DNA of 13,581 nt from CAZLLV01 sp964560325 (GTDB lineage Bacteria; Acidobacteriota; Thermoanaerobaculia; Multivoradales; DATKCC01). Position numbers and translations under genes: made by a program. The stretch is from contig CAZLLV010000529.1 in the NCBI GenBank assembly GCA_964560325.1, positions 1 to 13,581 on the forward strand, in the 5' to 3' direction. Each line of letters starts with the position of its first letter. The stretch's first letter is position 1. Of the stretch, positions 1 through 5,428 are shown one piece after another. The notes below the pieces were generated by a model, which saw nothing but the letters and a program-made list of their open reading frames with translations, ran no database searches and was not told where the DNA came from.

Positions 1-2
1 CA

Positions 3-854
3 GGCGTCAACCACCTCCACCCCGACCACCTCGGCACCGTCCGCGCGATCACCAACAGCGCCGGCACCCGCATCGCCTACCACGCCTACTTCCCCTTCGG
101 CGAAGAGGCCACCAGCGCGACCCAGAACACCGAACGCATGAAGTTCACCGGGCACGAACGGGACCTGGCGAACGCCGCGAGCGCCGCCGACGACCTCGAC
201 TACATGCATGCGAGGTTCTACAACCCGCTGACGGGGCGGTTTCTGTCAACGGATCCCACCCTTACAAGTGCTAGTCGAGCCGCGCCAAATTCCTGGAACC
301 GGTATGCCTACGCCAGAAACAGTCCGCTAAAGTACACGGACCGCACCGGCCGGGTCATCGATGTGGTTTTCGATATTGGGTTTCTGATCTATGACGTGGT
401 GGACATTGGAATTACGATCGCCAAGGGTGATGAGGTGTCGAATACGCAGGTTGCGGCATTGACCGCCGACGCCGTTGCTACAGTAGTGCCCTTCGCCACC
501 GGTGCGGGCGTCGTTGTCCGCGTTGCAAACAAGGCAGATGATGCCGTCGACATCTCAAGAGCTGCTGCAGCGCCTCGAGGCAGCCGCCGAGCACAGATCG
601 CGAATGCCGGCTTCCAGCCGATCCGCAACCAATCCACCATCATCAATGGACGGGCATTCACCGGGCACGCTCTAGATCAAATGCAAAACCGTGGGATCCC
701 GCTTTCGGCGGTCCAGAACGCCTTAGAGCATGGAACTACTGAGGCTGGAAAAACTAAGGGCACCGCGGTTTACTTCGACGCGGTCAATCGAATCAAGGTA
801 GTTGTTGATTCGAAGACCGGGCGTGTAGTAACCGTGCTTTACGCGAGAAAATGA
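3..854 (+). CDS. RHS repeat-associated core protein with C-terminal toxin domain (5'-partial)
   Basis: The reading frame is open from the window edge, so only the last 283 residues of a much larger Rhs shell protein are present. The RHS core is plain: DHLGTVRAITNSAG, then PFGE, FTGHERDLAN, DYMHARFYNPLTGRFLSTDP and WNRYAYARNSPLKYTDRTGR. In Rhs/YD-repeat toxins the shell encloses a variable C-terminal toxin that is released by cleavage just after the core; here the usual DPxG is the variant DRTG. A hydrophobic pre-toxin (VVFDIGFLIYDVVDIG, about 355-420) follows. The last ~80 residues (GHALDQMQNRGI...VVVDSKTGRVVTVLY) resemble DUF4258-type domains, possibly a BECR/RelE-like RNase fold; that activity is inferred. 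GC falls sharply after about 240, as expected for a swapped C-terminus. The stop overlaps the next gene by ATGA. An internal ATG at 138 is not the real start. Confidence 0.9.
   Translation, partial: GVNHLHPDHLGTVRAITNSAGTRIAYHAYFPFGEEATSATQNTERMKFTGHERDLANAASAADDLDYMHARFYNPLTGRFLSTDPTLTSASRAAPNSWNRYAYARNSPLKYTDRTGRVIDVVFDIGFLIYDVVDIGITIAKGDEVSNTQVAALTADAVATVVPFATGAGVVVRVANKADDAVDISRAAAAPRGSRRAQIANAGFQPIRNQSTIINGRAFTGHALDQMQNRGIPLSAVQNALEHGTTEAGKTKGTAVYFDAVNRIKVVVDSKTGRVVTVLYARK
152..256 (+). repeat. RHS core repeat, forward copy of an inverted pair
   Basis: This stretch of the RHS core (HERDLAN...DYMHARFYNPLTGRFLSTDP) is matched in reverse orientation by 1405-1509. By eye the copies agree over about 105 bp, with a longest perfect run of 23 bp (189-211 against 1450-1472 reversed). 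The pair flanks the first toxin/immunity cassette. Confidence 0.85.
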
Positions 855-1162
855 TGATCAAGAACACAATCGCCAGGCGACAGATGATTCAAGCAGCCTC
901 TCGACTACTAGCCGGAGAGATAACCGTACAGCCGCTCGGGGCGTTCGTGTCCACCGTTGATTTTCTGATCGATCAGCTTGTGGAGCTACCGGATCCAACT
1001 CATCGTGCCCTGGCTGATCATCTCGAAACCCTGGAGGAGGTGTATGCCGTAGCTCTTGATCGTCACTGGACTTCTCTCCCACCTGAGGAGGAGTCTTTGG
1101 TGCGAAATGCGGCGACCGCTATTCAGGTGCTCTCAAAGACCTCGGAGGAGGAATCAACTTGA
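851..1162 (+). CDS. Putative immunity protein for the Rhs C-terminal toxin
   Basis: A 103-aa acidic, mostly helical-looking protein with no signal peptide or membrane segment, so cytoplasmic. I do not recognise the family. Its role as immunity protein is inferred from position: it begins inside the toxin stop codon (ATGA overlap at 851-854), the normal arrangement for Rhs toxin-immunity pairs, where the small partner binds and neutralises the toxin in the producing cell and its siblings. Translation is probably coupled to the toxin gene, since no separate Shine-Dalgarno is evident. The sequence has AT-richer codons like the toxin domain, consistent with the two arriving together. ATG 851 and ATG 854 are both possible starts; 851 gives the overlap. 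The stop is at 1160-1162, just after a strong GGAGGAGG motif that serves the next small frame. Confidence 0.75.
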   Translation: MMIKNTIARRQMIQAASRLLAGEITVQPLGAFVSTVDFLIDQLVELPDPTHRALADHLETLEEVYAVALDRHWTSLPPEEESLVRNAATAIQVLSKTSEEEST

Positions 1163-1278
1163 ATCTACGCCGCCGGCACCTAACCCATGGAACGAGACCA
1201 GCCCTGCAGCGAGCGATCGAGAGATGGGACCCCGGCTACGAAAGCGCATTGAGATCTGCGGAATTCGAGAACGAATGA
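1159..1278 (+). CDS. Tiny ORF with TTG start and strong ribosome binding site, unknown or remnant
   Basis: A 39-codon frame beginning TTG at 1159, overlapping the immunity stop as TTGA. A near-perfect GGAGGAGG (1144-1151) sits 7 nt upstream, which is the main support. The peptide includes THGTRPALQRAIERWDPGYE and ends SAEFENE. The same frame stays open past the TGA for another 35 codons (1279-1383, including RLYRLTGNDNQQIINFQ) before the next stop, so it may be the front of a longer gene broken by a nonsense change and then by the inverted RHS piece starting at 1359. I recognise no family. It could equally be noncoding scar, with the GGAGGAGG being only Glu-Glu codons of the immunity gene. 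Confidence 0.3.
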   Translation: MNLRRRHLTHGTRPALQRAIERWDPGYESALRSAEFENE

Positions 1279-1358
1279 CCGCGATCGCGGCTCTACCGCC
1301 TCACGGGAAATGACAACCAACAGATCATCAACTTTCAACTCAGCCAGAGGAGCTCGGC

Positions 1359-1509
1359 GTACTTGTTCCATCCCTGCGGTCGTTGAGGATTCCTTGAGTG
1401 GATCGGATCCACGCTCAAGAACCGCCCCGTGAGCGGGTTGTAGGACCTTGCATGCATGTAGTCGAGGTCGTCCGCCGGGCTCGTCGTGTTCGCCAGGTCC
1501 CGTTCGTGC
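1359..1509 (-). pseudogene. Inverted RHS core fragment
   Basis: Read on the minus strand from 1509 this encodes HERDLANTTSPADDLDYMHA, then RSYNPLTGRFLSVDP, a NPQRPQGWNKY stretch and, across the left junction, AELLWLS and a stop: an RHS core cut off just where it should read WNKYAYVENSP. The missing continuation (AYVENSPLKNRDPDG) is present on the plus strand immediately to the right, from 1510. Reversing exactly 1359-1509 gives WNKYAYVENSPLKNRDPDG without a gap, so this is a local inversion of a once normal forward core. The ends carry a short inverted repeat: GGCGTAC at 1356-1362 and GTGCGCC at 1506-1512, six of seven bases complementary. The core homology stops abruptly at the left end and nothing RHS-like lies in 1163-1355. 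Confidence 0.8.
1405..1509 (-). repeat. RHS core repeat, reverse copy of an inverted pair
   Basis: Reverse-orientation partner of 152-256. Both ends are recognisable: the GGATCC of the SxDP segment at 1405-1410 and the CACGAACGG of HER at 1501-1508. With the forward copy it brackets about 1.15 kb holding the toxin domain, its immunity gene and the tiny ORF. Confidence 0.85.
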
Positions 1510-2057
1510 GCCTACGTGGAGAACAGCCCGCTCAAGAACCGAGATCCGGACGGCCAAGGCGATCGAGACCATCACCGATGTCGTCGGGATCGGCTTCAGC
1601 GCTGCCGAGCTCATCCGCGAACCCTCGTGGAAGAACGGTGGGCTCCTCGCCCTCGACGTCGGGTTGACAGTGGTGCCCTTCGTACCGAACACCGGGTCGA
1701 TTCGATTGGCTGATCGGGCGGTCGATGCGGCACGGATGGCGCACGTACGCCATCTCGGGGCGGCCGGCGAAGCGGCGGTTCGAGCGGCGTTCGATATTGG
1801 AGAGAAAGCGCGCTTCCGTGTTCCCGGTGCAGATCGGGGGGTGCCAGATGAATTTAACCCGCAATTAAAGACTCTCTCCGAGGTGAAGAACACTGCCGAG
1901 GTGCGTTTTACCGGCCAGATCCGCGACTATGTTTCGGATCGCGAAAGCCAATGACCTGGCTTTCGTACTTTATGTTCGTCCCGACGCGAAGCTCTCGAGG
2001 CAGATCCTCGACGCCGTACGGCGTGGCGACATCGAGCTGCGCCACATACCGAAGTGA
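1510..2057 (+). pseudogene. Silent Rhs C-terminus: pre-toxin plus Tox-REase-7-like nuclease, frameshifted
   Basis: The plus strand resumes an RHS core end (AYVENSPLKNRDPDG, 1510-1554). A frame change near 1555 then leads into a pre-toxin (AIETITDVVGIGFSAAELIR, then SWKNGGLLALDVGLTVVPF) and a toxin domain with PDEF (about 1847) and EVKN (about 1882) followed by FTGQIRDYVS. PD...ExK is the catalytic signature of restriction-endonuclease-fold DNases, and EVKN + TxQxRDY matches the Tox-REase-7 family as I know it. A second frame change at about 1933-1940 separates this from the true C-terminus (AKANDLAFVLYVRPDAKLSR to ELRHIPK, stop 2055-2057). With no start, an inverted core upstream and two frameshifts it should not be made as it stands. 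It is a typical orphan toxin cassette, kept as a reservoir for recombination. A continuous ATG frame 1448-1954 exists but covers only the middle portion. Confidence 0.8.
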
Positions 2058-2068
2058 AGGGAGAGCTA

Positions 2069-2707
2069 GTGAGCGAGAAGAGTCACTTCAAGGGTCCGAT
2101 GACGGCGGCCGAGCTGATGAAAGAGCTCGAAAGCGACCCTGAGTGGGTCTCCAGGCGAGACGCCCGCGAGCGCTGGCGTCGAGCCCAGGGCGAGAGATTC
2201 GCCCGGGAGGAAGCACCGCTGGTCCGCGAGATCGCCGAGGCCGGGCTGATCATCGATTCCGTTTCGGATCTGATCAACGCCCGCGGCGCTTATCCGGAGG
2301 CGATCCCGGTCTTACTCCGTCACCTAAAGAAGACGGATTACCGGCCGGAGTTACGGGATGCCATCGCGCGTGCGCTGACCGTGAAAGGTTACCCCGAGAT
2401 CCTCCCAGCGATGATCGACGCCTTTCGCGAGGATTCTGAGCCTCGGCTAAACGGCCCTAAATGGGCCAAGGGCAACGCGATCGAGGTGCTCTTCGACGAC
2501 CGCTACTTCGAGGAGATCGTCAAACTCGCACGAGATCCCGCCCACGGCGAGGCGCGAGACATGCTGGTCTATGCCCTGGCGAAGTCAAGGAGTCCGATCG
2601 CTGACGAGGTACTGCAGGAGCTTCTGGCAGACCCGCAGCTCGAGATTCACGCGAAGAAAGCCATCCAGCGTCGCGAGCAGCGACGGAAGCGCAAGCGCAC
2701 CCGCTGA
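2069..2707 (+). CDS. HEAT-repeat-like immunity protein of the silent Tox-REase-7 cassette
   Basis: Intact 212-aa, highly charged, all-helical protein (with GTG at 2069). Repeating helical pairs such as YPEAIPVLLRHLKK, YRPELRDAIARAL, YPEILPAMIDAF, RYFEEIVKLARD and RDMLVYALAKS, each about 30-38 residues apart, look like HEAT/ARM-type repeats, a fold often used by immunity proteins. It ends in a basic tail (RREQRRKRKRTR). I chose GTG 2069 because GGGAG (2059-2063) lies 5 nt ahead. An in-frame GTG at 2054 overlaps the toxin stop (GTGA) and would add five residues; either start keeps coupling to the toxin frame. The adjacent position after a nuclease toxin supports immunity function by inference. 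The gene is open while its toxin is broken, which suggests selection for resistance alone. Confidence 0.8.
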   Translation: MSEKSHFKGPMTAAELMKELESDPEWVSRRDARERWRRAQGERFAREEAPLVREIAEAGLIIDSVSDLINARGAYPEAIPVLLRHLKKTDYRPELRDAIARALTVKGYPEILPAMIDAFREDSEPRLNGPKWAKGNAIEVLFDDRYFEEIVKLARDPAHGEARDMLVYALAKSRSPIADEVLQELLADPQLEIHAKKAIQRREQRRKRKRTR

Positions 2708-2735
2708 TCGGTGGGTCGCGTGTCATGGCCCCGGA

Positions 2736-3205
2736 GTGCACACGCTCGGCTGCACCGTGGCGACGAACCGGACGGTCGCCTCGACCTACACGAACGGCTT
2801 TTTGACCGGGGTCACCGGCTACGCGAGCTCGATCAGCTACCATCCGAACGGACAGGTGAACCAGATCGTGCGTTCGAACGGCACCACCGACACCTACACC
2901 AAGGACCCGCAGAATCAGCTCCGGCCGAACAAGATCGAGACCCAGGTGGCGAGCACCGGCGCAATCGTCTGGAGCTCCGGCGTCTACTCCTACGACGGCG
3001 CGGGCAACGTGGTGAAGATGGGCAGCTCCTACTCCACGACGGGGTGAGCCGCATCGACTCCGGCACCCTCTACACCGGCTACGGCGGCGGCGCGACCGGC
3101 CCGGAGCCCTTCGACCATGGGTACGACGGCTTCGGCAACCTCCAGTCGATGACGTCTAACGATGTCCTCCGCAACACCCCGACCAGCTCCGGTTCCAACC
3201 GCCCC
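2736..3205 (+). pseudogene. Rhs YD-repeat fragment, frameshifted
   Basis: No start codon or intact frame. One frame (to 3047) carries RTVASTYTNGFLTGVTGYAS, SISYHPNGQVNQIVRSNGTT and YSYDGAGNVVKMGSSY, the spaced tyrosine-aspartate/asparagine-glycine repeats found just upstream of the RHS core. Near 3035-3042 one base appears lost (expected SYDGVSRIDSG), and the repeats go on in another frame as VSRIDSGTLYTGYGGG, DHGYDGFGNLQSMTSNDV and TSSGSNR until about 3205, where the similarity ends. The stretch lies in the same orientation as the main rhs gene but represents sequence that belongs upstream of a core, not downstream of an immunity gene. It is therefore a displaced remnant of another rhs copy, probably left by cassette exchange. 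Confidence 0.8.
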
Positions 3206-3252
3206 ACGGAACCTGGAGGCATCTCTGGACCGGCTTCGGCAGCACCGGCGAC

Positions 3253-3298
3253 GAATCGGGCGTCGACGCCCGATAAATCGGGCATCGTCACCCGATTC
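3253..3298. repeat. Cluster of alternating palindromes built on ATCGGGC
   Basis: The 7-mer ATCGGGC and its complement alternate four times in 46 bp (the last copy with one change). 3255-3274 is a perfect 20-bp palindrome; 3268-3274 and 3277-3283 pair around a 2-nt loop; AATCGGG 3276-3282 pairs with CCCGATT 3291-3297; and GAATCGGG 3253-3260 can pair with CCCGATTC 3291-3298. Several mutually exclusive hairpins or a cruciform are possible. There is no T-run, so a simple intrinsic terminator is unlikely; a REP-like element or recombination site is possible. It lies in 3206-3402, where I see no gene. Confidence 0.6.
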
Positions 3299-3402
3299 TA
3301 TGGCCCTAGACGTGCGTCGAGCACACTCCAGACCATGGCAAGTTACTGATTACCCGCCACTTACACTGGACATCATCCGCAATCGACGCCCTGGCACCCC
3401 GG

Positions 3403-3978
3403 TTGCTCTCCGCTTCTGGCTACGGACTCGTGGTGAGACCGTACAGACCCTACGAACACCTCGGGCGCCGGCAGCCTTCGGAGCCCTCGGGAGTCCATCA
3501 TGAGCTCGTCCGTCCGCCACCGGGGGCGCTTCGCGTGCTCGGCGAACGGTTGCTGATCGTCTCGGGCGACGTGGCGAGCGGTCTGGAGCTGCGGACGACC
3601 GACGGCACCCTGGAGGGCACCGATCTCCTGGCCGACCTCTGCCCTGGCCCCTGCTCCCCTGTCATCCTGACCGTGCACGAGGAGGACGGGCTCGGGATCT
3701 TCCTCGCGAGCACCGCGAGCGGCCAGCCGTTCCAGGTCTGGGGCACCGACTTCACCTCCGGTGCCCTGCCGGGGCGCTCGGAGGTCTTCGCCCGGGTCGT
3801 GGGGCCGAAGCCGAACGGGTTCCTCTGGCCGACGCTGGTGAAGTTCTCCACCTCGCAGGTCGAGGTGTGGGTCCGGCAGACGGCGACCGGCGAGGTGCGT
3901 CGATACCTGCTCGAAGGCGCCCGCCCCGGCTTCGACGAGCTGCCGGGCCTGTTCGACCGCCAGGGCTTCACGCCCTGA
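3403..3978 (+). CDS. ELWxTDGT-type beta-repeat protein fragment, probably 5'-truncated
   Basis: An open frame of about 191 codons from a TTG at 3403. Coding character is convincing only from about 3530, where GC-rich third positions set in. GLELRTTDGTLEGTDLLADL and FQVWGTDFTSG resemble the ELWxTDGTxxGT repeats of secreted beta-propeller-like proteins in large-genome bacteria. Only about two units are present, and there is no signal peptide or convincing start. GTG 3433 is another in-frame option without a good Shine-Dalgarno. The likely reading is the 3' end of a larger exported protein gene, beheaded by rearrangement of the rhs array to its left. Its stop (3976-3978) overlaps the convergent lodB-like gene by 11 bp. 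Function unknown. Confidence 0.5.
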   Translation: MLSASGYGLVVRPYRPYEHLGRRQPSEPSGVHHELVRPPPGALRVLGERLLIVSGDVASGLELRTTDGTLEGTDLLADLCPGPCSPVILTVHEEDGLGIFLASTASGQPFQVWGTDFTSGALPGRSEVFARVVGPKPNGFLWPTLVKFSTSQVEVWVRQTATGEVRRYLLEGARPGFDELPGLFDRQGFTP

Positions 3979-5428
3979 CGGGTTCTCGTAGCGAGGCGGC
4001 GGCGCCGGCCAGTCGGACGGCGCCGCGCTCGACCAGCTCTTGGAAGCCCAGGATCACCCGCTGGTCGGGTACCTCCGGGTGGGCGTCGGCGAAGGCCCGG
4101 ACGGCCTCGTGGACGGCCCGCCCGCTCCGACAGTGGGTGAGGAGCTCTCGTGCCTCGAGGTCCGGGAGATGACCGGCCACGGGGCCCGCGTGGACCGGGT
4201 CCCCCGCTCGGGCCGCCTCTGCGGGTCGGGTTACCTCCAGGATCGTCTCCCGCGGGTCGATCTCGACCGGTGTCCGCCGGCGGGCCCAGAACGGCTCCAC
4301 CGGCCACCGACCCTCCCGGGCGTAGTGCCCGGAGTGGGTCTTCAGATAGTCGAAGAAGTCGGCGCGCGTACCCTCTTCGAAGGTCGCCAGTAGCGCACCC
4401 TGGCCGAACAGCGCGTCGGCGGCCACCAGGGCACCGTGGACGCCGCTTCCCAGCGCGTGGGGGATGCCGGTCGACGATAGCGGATCGTGGGAGACGAGCG
4501 CGTCGCCCACCGCCACCCAGCCCTCGCCGCCGGCCTGGAGCGAGCGACCCGTATGGGCGTCGAAGACCGCCGGGCGCTCCGGCAGCCAGGTGCCGGCGCT
4601 ACACGCCGCGGTCCGAGCCCGGGTGTGAACCGTCTCCGCCAGGAGCTCCCGCCAGACGGTGGCGCGCCCCGCGCGCCGCCGGCTCACGAGGTCCGCGTCG
4701 CTCATCAGGACGACCGCCAATCCTCGGCCGGACCCCGAGCCCGTGGATCGAGCGGGCACCGGCGCCGAGTACCACCAACCGTAAGACCGCGCCTCGACCA
4801 TCACGGTGGATTCGACGCCGTCGGCACCGTCCGCCAGCTCGGCGACCCCACCGATCCCCACCAGGCGGTCGTGGATCTCCCGCACCACTCCGAGCTTCCG
4901 AGCGAGGAGCGCCCGGCGCCCGGTGGCGTCGATCAGGTAGCGGGCGGACAGTGTTTCCGGCTCGGCTCCCTTGCCCGTGCCCTGGACCCGCACGCTCCAG
5001 CCGCCATCCACCGCCCGCGCCGCGTCGAGAAAGCGGGTCGCGGTCCGCAGCGTCCCACCCCGGGCACGGAAGGTCTCCGCCAGCATCCGGTCGAAGCCGA
5101 CCCGGTCGAGGCTCCACCCGTTGCCGTGGAGGGTGAAGAGGTAGTCGAGCGAGCCGAGGTCGGGCCGCCCCCAGGCGGCCCGACTGCCGAAGGCGTCGAG
5201 CGGGTTCTGGGCGCGGAACGCGTCCCAGACGCCCAGGTACTCGAGGAGCGGCCGGGTACCCGGGGTCAACGACTCGCCGACCCGATGGGTGCCGTAGTCG
5301 GAAGATTCGACCACCCCGACCGACAGGTCGGGCCGCTTGAGAAGCGTCAGTCCGGCGGCGGTTCCGGCCGGTCCGCCGCCCAGGACGATCACGTCGTGGG
5401 CGGCGCCCGAGCCCCTCGCCCCGATCAC
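3968..5428 (-). CDS. LodB/GoxB-like FAD-dependent maturase for a tryptophylquinone oxidase
   Basis: 486 aa starting at GTG 5428, which overlaps the stop of the upstream oxidase gene (GTGA). Starting there puts the FAD-binding GGGPAG at residues 17-22, right after the first beta strand (DVIVLG), with the ribose-binding acid at E41. RVGESL (49-54), IDATGR (166-171) and GDALVSHDPLSSTG (308-321) are the conserved flavin motifs of the LodB / tryptophan-halogenase-like monooxygenase clan. In characterised systems LodB or GoxB is a cytoplasmic flavoprotein needed to convert a Cys and a Trp of the partner into cysteine tryptophylquinone. Pairing with a LodA homologue makes this assignment stronger than the generic NAD(P)/FAD oxidoreductase or halogenase alternatives. 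The C-terminal ~100 residues (from WPVEPFWARR) are helical. Upstream codons in this frame (to 5890) are a shadow of the oxidase gene. Confidence 0.88.
   Translation of the reverse strand: MIGARGSGAAHDVIVLGGGPAGTAAGLTLLKRPDLSVGVVESSDYGTHRVGESLTPGTRPLLEYLGVWDAFRAQNPLDAFGSRAAWGRPDLGSLDYLFTLHGNGWSLDRVGFDRMLAETFRARGGTLRTATRFLDAARAVDGGWSVRVQGTGKGAEPETLSARYLIDATGRRALLARKLGVVREIHDRLVGIGGVAELADGADGVESTVMVEARSYGWWYSAPVPARSTGSGSGRGLAVVLMSDADLVSRRRAGRATVWRELLAETVHTRARTAACSAGTWLPERPAVFDAHTGRSLQAGGEGWVAVGDALVSHDPLSSTGIPHALGSGVHGALVAADALFGQGALLATFEEGTRADFFDYLKTHSGHYAREGRWPVEPFWARRRTPVEIDPRETILEVTRPAEAARAGDPVHAGPVAGHLPDLEARELLTHCRSGRAVHEAVRAFADAHPEVPDQRVILGFQELVERGAVRLAGAAASLREPVRA

Noticed and set aside
1180..1893. 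237-codon minus-strand frame through the inverted core
   Set aside because: It is not in the frame that encodes the inverted RHS core, and it is antisense to the silent toxin.
3968..5428. Tryptophan halogenase
   Set aside because: Shares the flavin fold, but the WxWxIP halogenase motif is not seen and the coupled LodA gene explains it as a maturase.
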